DNA of 61,811 bases, from assembly GCA_016213945.1 (NCBI GenBank), contig JACQZF010000072.1:1-61811 (forward strand). The letters run 5' to 3'. Position 1 is the stretch's first letter. Each line of letters starts with the position of its first letter. The notes beneath the pieces were generated by a model, which did not search any database, was not told the origin of the DNA, and was given only the letters and a program-made list of their open reading frames with translations. The DNA comes from Nitrospirota bacterium. GTDB taxonomy: Bacteria; Nitrospirota; Thermodesulfovibrionia; UBA6902. A program made the translations under genes and the position numbers. Positions 37,106-45,306 of this stretch are shown here, piece by piece.

Positions 37106-38008
37106 TTGCCAGGCGAACCAAAACGATTAGAACATCCGAAGATAGTTTATTTAATCGGTTTCATCTTTAAAATAGTTACGCTTTCAGTGTTGATAGCTGT
37201 TGTATACCAGATAACCTTTGCGCCTCATGGCCCCTCGCTGCTGGTGCCCATTCAAAAGAAGATGGAGGAAAAGCAGAAGTCAGCTATCATGGAAGAAGTA
37301 AAGCGGCAGGAGGAATACGAAAAGCACAGGCACTTCCACCATATGGTTGAGACCCAGAAGCTGCCGGAAAATATGCGTCCGGTCTGTTATATCTGTCACT
37401 CAGATTATCCTCACAGCAAGAATAAAAAAGTCAGGGCAATGCTAAATATGCACACTGAGTTCTTTGTCTGCGAAACATGCCACATAGAAGACAAGCCAGG
37501 GGTGACCGTAGCATATAAATGGTACAACCCTCTTGAAAAAGAGCCTAAGGGTCCGTTAGAAGACAAGCCAGGGGTGACCGTAGCATATAAATGGTACAAC
37601 CCTCTTGAAAAAGAGCCTAAGGGTCCGTTTTTCGGCACGAGCTATGAACCTGATACCGGCAATCTTGTGGAGGTTGAGGACCAGTTCTCAAAGATAGCCC
37701 CTTTCTACAGAATAGGCGGGAAGTTTGAGTCGGCGATCCAGATACAGGACGCGCCGCTTGCCCAGGATTACGTGAAAGTGAGAGACCAGCTTACGCCTGA
37801 ACAAAGAGACAATGTCAAAAAGAAATTTCACGTGGGTATCAAGGCAAAGGGACATGAGTGCAAAAAATGTCATTCAAAGGGCGGCCTTATGGATTTCAAA
37901 GCGCTCGGCTTTTCGGAGAACAGGATCGTAGATATAGAACAACTCAATATAGCGGGCATGATAACCAAGTACGAAAAATTCTATATCCCCAATCTTTTCC
38001 AGGAATAA
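37106..38008 (+). CDS. Membrane-anchored trihaem cytochrome c (module 1)
   Basis: A 300-aa protein with one N-terminal transmembrane helix (IVYLIGFIFKIVTLSVLIAVVYQ) and three CxxCH sites: CYICHSDYPH, CETCHIED and CKKCHSKGG. The rest is periplasmic. Residues 128-175 are a perfect 24-residue duplication (EDKPGVTVAYKWYNPLEKEP... twice). The module 2 paralogue has no such duplication. The TTG start is supported by the strong GAGGAGGTGA site 8 nt upstream. It probably relays electrons between the octahaem and the large multihaem protein. Confidence 0.85.
   Translation: MPGEPKRLEHPKIVYLIGFIFKIVTLSVLIAVVYQITFAPHGPSLLVPIQKKMEEKQKSAIMEEVKRQEEYEKHRHFHHMVETQKLPENMRPVCYICHSDYPHSKNKKVRAMLNMHTEFFVCETCHIEDKPGVTVAYKWYNPLEKEPKGPLEDKPGVTVAYKWYNPLEKEPKGPFFGTSYEPDTGNLVEVEDQFSKIAPFYRIGGKFESAIQIQDAPLAQDYVKVRDQLTPEQRDNVKKKFHVGIKAKGHECKKCHSKGGLMDFKALGFSENRIVDIEQLNIAGMITKYEKFYIPNLFQE
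37487..37630 (+). repeat. 72-bp perfect tandem duplication inside a cytochrome gene
   Basis: Copies at 37487-37558 and 37559-37630 are identical except for the last base (TTA against TTT). The unit is 24 codons, so the frame is kept. The near identity points to a recent event or to an assembly artefact. Confidence 0.95.
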
Positions 38009-38032
38009 CTTATTAATGTATAATACAAAGGC

Positions 38033-38062
38033 GCGGGTCCGGGTTTTAAAGCCCGGACCCGC
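38033..38062 (+). other. Strong GC-rich hairpin inside the cytochrome operon
   Basis: GCGGGTCCGGG-like arm pairs with CCCGGACCCGC around TTTTAAAG. There is no T tract after it. It lies 25 nt before the NHL gene and may protect or process the mRNA. Confidence 0.6.
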
Positions 38063-38087
38063 CAGATCCCGGTAATGAGAGACAACG

Positions 38088-39008
38088 TTGCAGCGAATTT
38101 ACATTTATATAATAATTGCCATAACCCTTCTTGCTGATTTATTCCCTCAAAATTTATTCGCCATAGACTGCATTAATACCAAATTCCTTTTCGACATCAA
38201 GCCTGGCGCGGACCAGCCCAGCGACATCGCCGTCGCCCCAAACGGGGACATCTATCTGGTTGACGGTTTGAACAACAGGATAATTGTGGTTGACGGCAAC
38301 GGCACCTGGAAGTTTGCGTTCGGCAGCGAAGGCCCTGAGAAAGGGCAGTTCAACCGGCCCCTCGGGATAGATATATCTGAAAACGGCAACGTGTTTATCG
38401 CCGACACGGGCAACCATAGAATTCAGATCTTTGATCAGCGCGGGAATTTCCTGAATATGTTTTCAGTCAAGACCAATTCACCGCAGACAAAATCAGACCC
38501 GGTAGACGTGGCGGTCTCTAAAATAAAAAATTATCTTTACGTGTCAGACAATGACAATCACAAAATAAAGGTATATGACCAGAACGGCGCCTTTGAATTC
38601 GAATGGGGGAAAAGCGGCGAAGGGACCGGTGAATTCAGGTTCCCCGCCATGATGACTGTCAACCAGTTTAATGAGCTCCTCGTTGTGGATGTGCTGAATA
38701 CGAGGGTCCAGAAATTTGACCCGTTTGGAAACTTTGTTTCCGTTATTGGCGAATGGGGTGTCCTGCCCGGCAGGTTTTTCAGGCCCAAGGGAGTGGCCCT
38801 TGATAAACAAAGCAGGGTGTTTGTCAGCGACAGCTATACGGGAGCGGTGCAGGGCTTTACAGAACTGGGACGATTTCTCGGGGTTGTTTGCGAAAACAAC
38901 AAGAGGAAAGTATTCAACACGCCTGTCGGGATTTTTATTGATAAGAATAACAGGCTGTTAGTAGTGGAGATGAGGGGAAATAAGATAACGGTGTTGAAGA
39001 TTTTATAA
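38088..39008 (+). CDS. Secreted NHL-repeat beta-propeller (module 1)
   Basis: A 306-aa protein with a signal peptide (YIYIIIAITLLADLFPQNLFA) and about six NHL repeats: DIAVAPNGDIYLVDGLNNRI, then GQFNRPLGIDISENGNVFIADTGNHRIQIF and similar. NHL propellers are protein-interaction platforms in the periplasm or outside the cell. In cytochrome clusters they may help arrange or mature the large cytochrome encoded next. A TTG start is used; no strong ribosome site is seen. The paralogue is at 44284-45306. Confidence 0.82.
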   Translation: MQRIYIYIIIAITLLADLFPQNLFAIDCINTKFLFDIKPGADQPSDIAVAPNGDIYLVDGLNNRIIVVDGNGTWKFAFGSEGPEKGQFNRPLGIDISENGNVFIADTGNHRIQIFDQRGNFLNMFSVKTNSPQTKSDPVDVAVSKIKNYLYVSDNDNHKIKVYDQNGAFEFEWGKSGEGTGEFRFPAMMTVNQFNELLVVDVLNTRVQKFDPFGNFVSVIGEWGVLPGRFFRPKGVALDKQSRVFVSDSYTGAVQGFTELGRFLGVVCENNKRKVFNTPVGIFIDKNNRLLVVEMRGNKITVLKIL

Positions 39009-39032
39009 CCAAAGAAGGATTAAGGGGTTCAG

Positions 39033-41330
39033 GTGGTGCGGGATTTATTCAATTTAAAGCTCATGTCGGTCAAATACAGGACCGCCTTATTAACCGGAGT
39101 TCTCCTAATCATGGCCTGTATTACGGCCACACCGGTTTTCCCTTTAGAGCTGTCTTCCAAGAGAGACTGTGTTGTCTGCCATATCATGTGGATGGATGAC
39201 TTCAGGACAGATAAAGAAACTCTGGTTGAATGGCAGCCCGGCAACGTCCTCATGAAAGATACCCAGGGCGTTGTAAGCTCAGAGGAGATATGTTATAGCT
39301 GTCATGACGGTTATGTTAAAGATTCCCGCGACATAGTATGGAAATATAACAGGCATCCCGTGTACGTAAGGCCTTCAAAGAATGTTACTATCCCTCCGGA
39401 ACTGCCGCTTAGCGTCAAAGACGAATTATACTGCGGCACCTGCCATTCCGCTCACGGAAAAGGCGCTGCGCCTCACGGAGACCCTTTTGGAAGGACCGCT
39501 GTTTACAGGGAAGTTAACATCGATTCAAGTCTCTGCGAGATGTGCCACAGGAATGAAGCATCCTACAAATTTTCCAATGGGCATCCCGTGCATACGATTG
39601 CAATGAAACTCCCTGACAAATTATTTTCAATGGGCAGCAGAAAGGCAACCGATCCTAACAAGGTGATCTGCCAGACCTGCCACAAAATACACGGCGCCAG
39701 GGGAGAAAAGATATTAATAGTCAGCAATAAAGGCTCCGAGCTGTGCGCTACATGCCATGAACAACAAAAGAACCTTATTGAGACAAAGCACGACCTCCGC
39801 GCTACCCTGCCTGAGGAGAAAAATCTTAAACAGCAGTTGCCATCGGAATCAGGCCCGTGCAGTGCGTGTCATATGCCCCATAATTCCTCCGGGAAAAGGC
39901 TGTGGGCAAGAAGTCTTAAATCGGGAAACCCCGCAACCCAGATGTGCCTGACATGCCACGGGGAAGACACCACTTACAAGATAAAACATACTGGAAAGTA
40001 TTCGCATCCTATAAACATTGAGCCTTCCTCAAAGGAAAAGCTGCCGGAGTATATGCCGTTATTTTCAGAAGACGGGACCAAGAACCCCGAAGGCAAAGTC
40101 CAGTGCTTTACCTGCCACAACGTACACACGTGGGACCCGAATTTCCTGACGAACAAGGGAGGGAAAGAAGTGGAAGGCGACGCGTCAAACAGCTTTCTGA
40201 GGATGTCCAACCACGCATCCGCACTCTGCCTTGAATGTCATAAAGATAAAAAACAGTTAATCACATCAGACCACAACCTTGAGGTAACAGCGCCTGAAGA
40301 GAAAAACGTACAGGGATTTAATGCGCCTGTCTCAGGGCCATGCGGCGTGTGCCACATCCCGCACAACGCTGAGGCGCCCCATCTCTGGTCCAAAAAACTT
40401 TACGGCGGCAATGACTTCGTCACCCAAATGTGTACCACCTGCCACAACAATAAAGGCGCGGCAAAGGCGAAGCTTATCGGTGACAATTATCATCCGGTGG
40501 ATGTCTTCATGAAGAAATATAACATCAAGACGGAATTGCCCCTCTTTGACAGCGAAGGCAATAAAACAGCAGACGGGAAGCTGGTTTGCATCACCTGTCA
40601 CGAGCCCCACACATGGGACCCGGTAAAACCTGTTCTTAATTACGAGTTCAAAAATATGGAGGGAGACGCCACCAATAGTTTTTTAAGAAAAGCGAACTTC
40701 CCCTCGTCCGATTTATGCAAAGCCTGTCATGAGGACAAGGCTTTGGTAGACGGAACAGACCACGACCTGAACGTAACAGCTCCTGATGCTAAAAACCTGA
40801 TAGGACAACCAGTGAAAGAATCAGGCACGTGCGGCGCGTGTCATCTCGTTCATAACGCTCCCAATAAACTTAAATTATGGGCAAGACCTTACGGCACTAT
40901 CGCGCAGAGCGAAGACGTTATTAACTCATTGTGCAAGAGCTGCCATTCAAAGGGGAATATCTCCGAGAACAAGATTCCGCCTATTGCAACTCATCCTGAG
41001 GAGAGACTGATAAACAACGTCATGAGGAGCAACAAGGAATCATTGGACTATGCCCCGATATATGACAGGAGGACCGGCAAGGAGACAAGTGTAGGCAATA
41101 TCTCCTGCCCGACATGCCACAACGCCCACCAGTGGAGCCCCCTGTTAAAAGAAAAAGGAAATAATCAAAAACTCGAAGGCAACGCAACGAACAGCTTCTT
41201 AAGGAACGTCAGCTACAATAATATCTGCATCGACTGCCACGGCCTTGATGCGCTTTTCCGATTTAAATATTATCACGACCCTGAAGACAGGGTGGAAAAA
41301 CAGCAGGAAGGCATCAGGATCACCAAGTAA
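39033..41330 (+). CDS. Large multihaem cytochrome c, 18 CxxCH (module 1)
   Basis: A 765-aa secreted cytochrome with a signal peptide (ALLTGVLLIMACITATPVFP) and 18 CxxCH motifs arranged as repeated pairs (doubled-CXXCH type): for example CGTCHSAH, CFTCHNVH, CGVCHIPH and CITCHEPH. Repeated text such as EGDATNSFLRKANF and a SGPC/SGTC-x2-CH core shows about four tandem repeat units. The C-terminal CIDCHGLDALFRFKYYHDP is shared with the module 2 copy. It is probably an extracellular or periplasmic electron conduit; no transmembrane helix except the signal. The GTG start at 39033 follows AAGGGG. Confidence 0.85.
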   Translation: MVRDLFNLKLMSVKYRTALLTGVLLIMACITATPVFPLELSSKRDCVVCHIMWMDDFRTDKETLVEWQPGNVLMKDTQGVVSSEEICYSCHDGYVKDSRDIVWKYNRHPVYVRPSKNVTIPPELPLSVKDELYCGTCHSAHGKGAAPHGDPFGRTAVYREVNIDSSLCEMCHRNEASYKFSNGHPVHTIAMKLPDKLFSMGSRKATDPNKVICQTCHKIHGARGEKILIVSNKGSELCATCHEQQKNLIETKHDLRATLPEEKNLKQQLPSESGPCSACHMPHNSSGKRLWARSLKSGNPATQMCLTCHGEDTTYKIKHTGKYSHPINIEPSSKEKLPEYMPLFSEDGTKNPEGKVQCFTCHNVHTWDPNFLTNKGGKEVEGDASNSFLRMSNHASALCLECHKDKKQLITSDHNLEVTAPEEKNVQGFNAPVSGPCGVCHIPHNAEAPHLWSKKLYGGNDFVTQMCTTCHNNKGAAKAKLIGDNYHPVDVFMKKYNIKTELPLFDSEGNKTADGKLVCITCHEPHTWDPVKPVLNYEFKNMEGDATNSFLRKANFPSSDLCKACHEDKALVDGTDHDLNVTAPDAKNLIGQPVKESGTCGACHLVHNAPNKLKLWARPYGTIAQSEDVINSLCKSCHSKGNISENKIPPIATHPEERLINNVMRSNKESLDYAPIYDRRTGKETSVGNISCPTCHNAHQWSPLLKEKGNNQKLEGNATNSFLRNVSYNNICIDCHGLDALFRFKYYHDPEDRVEKQQEGIRITK

Positions 41331-41470
41331 AAACCGCTCAAGCCCCGCCCGATTATCTCTCCATAATAATAATTTATTTTACAAACAAAAAATCCGTGAT
41401 ATAAAAGAACCATAGAGGGTATAGTCTTACAAATCAAATATCAGAAACTTGCAGTAGAAGGGGGCGAAGC

Positions 41471-42529
41471 ATGAAGGTATCACTACCATATCTGAAGTCT
41501 TATCTTTTACTTTTTCTGTCCATTCCGTTCCTGATTTTCTCCTCGCCAGGCAGCGCCTCTGCGGCGGACATAGGCAACTGCCTTTTGTGCCACAAGTATC
41601 CCGGGATGAGCAGGGTTGATGAAGAAGGGAAGTTCAGGCTTTTCTTCATCAACGAATCCATCTTTAACAACGGAGTTCACGCCAAGGTCAAATGTGAAGG
41701 ATGCCATACGGACATCACGGAGATCCCGCATAAGCCGGCAAAAAAGGTTGACTGTCTTGTGGAGTGTCATATTGTTGAGCCGTCAAGCGAAAAGAAGTTC
41801 TCACACAAAAGCGTTGAAACCGATTTGGGCCAGAGCGTACACGGCAAAATTGATTCGGCAGGCAAGTCAAAAAAATATGCCAACGATTTCCCTGAATGCA
41901 AGGACTGCCACGACGAGCCGTTATACAGGCCTCTTTCATTTTTCAAGAAAGTGCGTCCCGGGATATCCGAGGCGTCACTTGGCAGATGCAGGGTCTGTCA
42001 CAAGAAGGACGAGTTTATCTACAGGTTCTACAATCACGTTACAACAAGACTGCATAAGAGCAGAAATCCCATCAACATCGCGGAGGTCTGCGCAAGATGT
42101 CACAATGATTCCCAGCTTGTGGAGAGACACGGGCTGTCAACAAAGGCCGTATTCTCCTACGGAGAGACGTTCCACGGGAAGGCCGCCCGGTTCCTTGATG
42201 AAAGGATCCCGGATTGTCTTGACTGTCATGTGAACAAGGGCGAGTCCGCCCACCAGATGTTAAGCCATAAAAACACCCAGGCTTCCACCAATGATATGAA
42301 CCGTGGCAAGATTTGCTCCAATATAGATTGTCATCCTAACGCATCGCCCAAGCTTGCGACGTATAATGTGCATGCTGAATTCAATCTCAAGCAAAGCCCC
42401 GCCCAATACTTTTTCACGGTGTTTTTCATTGTGCTGACAGGCGGCACATTGCTTCCTTTAATGGGCATAATATTGCTTGATCTGATAAGAAGGTTCTTCC
42501 CTAACGCTGTCATCAAAAGGAGGAAATAA
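41471..42529 (+). CDS. Membrane-anchored octahaem cytochrome c (module 2)
   Basis: A 352-aa paralogue of the 35114 gene with signal peptide, eight haem motifs and a C-terminal transmembrane helix (FFTVFFIVLTGGTLLPLMGI). Motifs are CLLCH, CEGCH, CLVECH (CX3CH), CKDCH, CRVCH, CARCH, CLDCH and CSNIDCH (CX4CH). So site 6 has become CxxCH here while site 8 has gained two residues compared with module 1. The ATG is preceded by GCAGTAGAAGGGGGCGAAGC, very like the sequence before module 1. It overlaps nothing and leads a second operon. Confidence 0.85.
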   Translation: MKVSLPYLKSYLLLFLSIPFLIFSSPGSASAADIGNCLLCHKYPGMSRVDEEGKFRLFFINESIFNNGVHAKVKCEGCHTDITEIPHKPAKKVDCLVECHIVEPSSEKKFSHKSVETDLGQSVHGKIDSAGKSKKYANDFPECKDCHDEPLYRPLSFFKKVRPGISEASLGRCRVCHKKDEFIYRFYNHVTTRLHKSRNPINIAEVCARCHNDSQLVERHGLSTKAVFSYGETFHGKAARFLDERIPDCLDCHVNKGESAHQMLSHKNTQASTNDMNRGKICSNIDCHPNASPKLATYNVHAEFNLKQSPAQYFFTVFFIVLTGGTLLPLMGIILLDLIRRFFPNAVIKRRK

Positions 42530-42532
42530 GAT

Positions 42533-43366
42533 ATGAAACGCTATCCTGCGATAAAGATAAAAGACGGGAAAAGGTATTTTTACAGATTTACAATGAACCA
42601 GAGGATACAGCATATCATCCTCGCATGGTCTGTAGTTACACTTGTATTGACCGGGATGCCTCTGAAATTCTCCAATTCCGCGTGGGCGCCGTATCTCTAC
42701 GCCCTGTTTGGAGGCATAAAGGCTGCCCCTATTGTCCACATAACTACCGGGGTAATTTTGCTGATACTGTTTGTATATCACATCGGATACCTGGCATATG
42801 TTATTTATAAAAAACAGATTCTCCCCTTAAAGCAGAAAGAAGGGTTGAGCTTGATGAAGGTCCTTATAATACTTGCCAAACAACCCCTTGTCCCGAATCT
42901 CAAGGATGCGTTTGACATCAGGGACCTTATGAAATATCTGTTCTTCCTGACGAATAAACGGCCTGATGGCGACAATTTTACATGGAAAGAGAAATTTGAT
43001 TACTGGGCGCCGTTCTGGGGCATGATCATCATAGGGCTGTCCGGTCTTATCATATGGAACAAGGAGCTTGCCACACACATTGTGCCGGGCTGGTTTTTGA
43101 ATTTCTCATTGATCGCGCACAGTGACGAGGCGCTGCTTGCCGCGCTCTTTTTATTCATCTGGCACTGGTACAACGTCCATTTCTCAATATCCGTTTTCCC
43201 TATGGGGACGGTATTCCTGACGGGATACATGTCCGAGGAGCTTATGGCGGAAGAACATTACGAACACTACGTAAAAGTCATGAAGGAGGCGGGGCTGGAG
43301 CATGAGATACTGCCGCCGCACGGCGCACATGCGCATGAATCTTCGGAAGGAGGGCATTCGGCATGA
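42533..43366 (+). CDS. Quinone-linked cytochrome b (module 2)
   Basis: A 277-aa paralogue of the 36213 gene: about four transmembrane helices with haem-ligand candidates in RIQHIILAWS, IVHITTGV, YHIGYLA and HSDEALLAALFLFIWHWYNVHF. It lacks the hydrophilic N-terminal extension of the first copy and ends in a His-rich tail (HGAHAHESSEGGHS) that the first copy lacks. It starts 3 nt after the octahaem gene and overlaps the next gene by 4 nt. Confidence 0.85.
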   Translation: MKRYPAIKIKDGKRYFYRFTMNQRIQHIILAWSVVTLVLTGMPLKFSNSAWAPYLYALFGGIKAAPIVHITTGVILLILFVYHIGYLAYVIYKKQILPLKQKEGLSLMKVLIILAKQPLVPNLKDAFDIRDLMKYLFFLTNKRPDGDNFTWKEKFDYWAPFWGMIIIGLSGLIIWNKELATHIVPGWFLNFSLIAHSDEALLAALFLFIWHWYNVHFSISVFPMGTVFLTGYMSEELMAEEHYEHYVKVMKEAGLEHEILPPHGAHAHESSEGGHSA

Positions 43367-44256
43367 AGAACCTGTTCTATAAAATATACATGCTGGGTTT
43401 TATGGCGCTCACGGTATTCTTTATCTATATAATATGGGAGGTGACTTTTGCGCATATAATAGAAGAATATTACGGCAGGGAGCGTGCCCTGGAGATCGGG
43501 CAAATAGTAGAGCAGAAAAAACACGAAGCGACGAAGACCTCTTTTGAGAAGATCATTCTCGAAAGCGACGAGAAGATAAAACATTACCTCGGTTACAAGA
43601 TCCTCGAAGAGAGAAGGATAAAGGGACACTTCCACCATATCGGATTTCAGATCGGCCCGGACAAACGGTCATACTGCGTGGACTGCCACGGCGATATGCC
43701 GCATGATCACATAAAAGAGCTGAGGGCCTTTCTGAATATGCACGCGTTCTTTGTCGGCTGCGAGACCTGCCACGTAAAACTTGAGGGGGCGCAGAAGACA
43801 AGGGTCTATAAATGGTATGACAGGACCACCGGAGAACTGGTTGAAAGCCCGGTGAAGGGTTCAGCGCCCGGCGCGTACAAGGCGAAAATTATTCCTTTTG
43901 AGCGCGTTGACGGAAAGCTCCAGAGGATCGACTCGGAGGACCGGATGGCCTTTTCACGCGAATACAGGGAAAAAGAAAAATCCCTCTCGCAGGCGCAGAA
44001 ATCAAGGGCCAAAAAACTGATACATAAAATAGTTAGCAAACAGCCGGCTATCTGCGAGGACTGCCACCAGAAGGAGGCGTCTCTTCTGCCGCTTGCCGAC
44101 CTCGGGTATCCGAAAGAGAGGATCGATTCCATCATGAGCACGGAAGTCGTCGGGATGATAAAGAACTACACAAAGTTCTACATGCCGAGGATGCTCCATC
44201 CGGGCGAAGAACTGCCGAAGGTAGAGGAAAAAAAAGCGGTAAAAAGTGAGATATAA
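43363..44256 (+). CDS. Membrane-anchored trihaem cytochrome c (module 2)
   Basis: A 297-aa paralogue of the 37106 gene: N-terminal helix (YMLGFMALTVFFIYIIWEV), three CxxCH (CVDCHGDMPH, CETCHVKL, CEDCHQKEA). The equivalent of the duplicated segment is single here (TRVYKWYDRTTGELV). An ATGA overlap with the cytochrome b gene sets the start. Confidence 0.85.
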   Translation: MKNLFYKIYMLGFMALTVFFIYIIWEVTFAHIIEEYYGRERALEIGQIVEQKKHEATKTSFEKIILESDEKIKHYLGYKILEERRIKGHFHHIGFQIGPDKRSYCVDCHGDMPHDHIKELRAFLNMHAFFVGCETCHVKLEGAQKTRVYKWYDRTTGELVESPVKGSAPGAYKAKIIPFERVDGKLQRIDSEDRMAFSREYREKEKSLSQAQKSRAKKLIHKIVSKQPAICEDCHQKEASLLPLADLGYPKERIDSIMSTEVVGMIKNYTKFYMPRMLHPGEELPKVEEKKAVKSEI

Positions 44257-44263
44257 ATTAATT

Positions 44264-44398
44264 GACCACAGAGTGCGCAGAGAATGATAAATTTCATCCA
44301 CAGATGCCGCAGATTTCACAGATTAAGCAAAAGGCCCTTATTGAAAATCTGCGTAATACTGAGCAATCTGCGGACCATTCTCTTCTGTGTGCCCTGTG
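44264..44398. repeat. Dispersed inverted repeat spanning the NHL gene start
   Basis: ACCACAGAGTGCGCAGAGAATG at the left pairs imperfectly with CATTCTCTTCTGTGTGCCCTGTG at the right, and CCGCAGATTTCACAGATT inside pairs with AATCTGCG...AATCTGCGG. The NHL gene start and its signal peptide are encoded within it. Confidence 0.7.
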
Positions 44399-45306
44399 TT
44401 TTTTTGATTGCCTTCATAGCATCACCAACCCCGGCCCATGCCATCAGGCTGACGAATGTCCGGCATCTCTTTGATTTAACTCACAGCTTCAAGCAGCCCA
44501 GCGATGTGGCCGTTTCAAAAGAAGGCCTGATATATGTCGTGGACGGCGTAAACAACGCTGTCAAGGTCTTCAATCAAAACGGCAAGTTCGTATTTTCATT
44601 CGGCGCAAAGGGGCAGGCAGAGGGAGAGTTTAAATTCCCGCTGGGCATAGGCATTGACAGCGCGGGAAGAGTTTACATAGCGGACTCCGGCAATCACCGC
44701 GTGCAGATCTTTAATTCAACCGGGGTGTTCCTTTCACAAATTAAAATCACCTCAAAGAACGGCAGGCCCGCAGACCCGACCGATGTTTCAATTGACGAGT
44801 CCGCGGGCAGAATCTACATAGTCGACAATGACAATCACTGCATTCATGCATATGACCGGGCGACATTGCAGAAGATCGAATCCTTCGGCGCGCCTGGAGA
44901 AGGAGACAGGGAATTCAGATACCCGTTCTTGATGGCCCTTGACGCAGAGCGTTATCTTTATATAGTGGATGTCATTAATACGCGCGTCCAGATCTTAAGT
45001 CCCGATGGACTGTATGTCGCAAGCGTCGGCAAATGGGGTGTTGAAAAAGGTGAATTCTTCAGGCCTAAGGGGGTCGCAATTGACAGGAACGGGAAGATAT
45101 ATGTAAGCGACAGCTATATGGGAGTGATCCAGGTGTTTGAACCGGTCGGCGATTTTTATTCGGCGATCGGCGACACGGACAAAGGAGCGGTAAGGAAATT
45201 CGTTACGCCCGCGGGGATATTCATAGACAACAAAGACAGGCTCTATGTCGTGGAAATGTTTGCAGAGAAGGTAAGCGTGTATCAGATAGAAAAGGATATG
45301 GAATGA
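44284..45306 (+). CDS. Secreted NHL-repeat beta-propeller (module 2)
   Basis: A 340-aa paralogue of the 38088 gene with about six NHL repeats (DVAVSKEGLIYVVDGVNNAVKVF, GEFKFPLGIGIDSAGRVYIADSGNHRVQIF and more) and a signal peptide ending in PTPAHA. The first 45 residues come from a dispersed repeat (44264-44398), so the start is less sure; ATG 44284 is the only good one and has a weak site (GCAGAGA). Its stop overlaps the next gene (ATGA). Confidence 0.78.
   Translation: MINFIHRCRRFHRLSKRPLLKICVILSNLRTILFCVPCVFLIAFIASPTPAHAIRLTNVRHLFDLTHSFKQPSDVAVSKEGLIYVVDGVNNAVKVFNQNGKFVFSFGAKGQAEGEFKFPLGIGIDSAGRVYIADSGNHRVQIFNSTGVFLSQIKITSKNGRPADPTDVSIDESAGRIYIVDNDNHCIHAYDRATLQKIESFGAPGEGDREFRYPFLMALDAERYLYIVDVINTRVQILSPDGLYVASVGKWGVEKGEFFRPKGVAIDRNGKIYVSDSYMGVIQVFEPVGDFYSAIGDTDKGAVRKFVTPAGIFIDNKDRLYVVEMFAEKVSVYQIEKDME

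Noticed and set aside
41331-41470. Third cytochrome gene or insertion sequence between the two modules
   Set aside because: The 140-nt gap is AT-rich with only a ribosome site similar to that before module 1.
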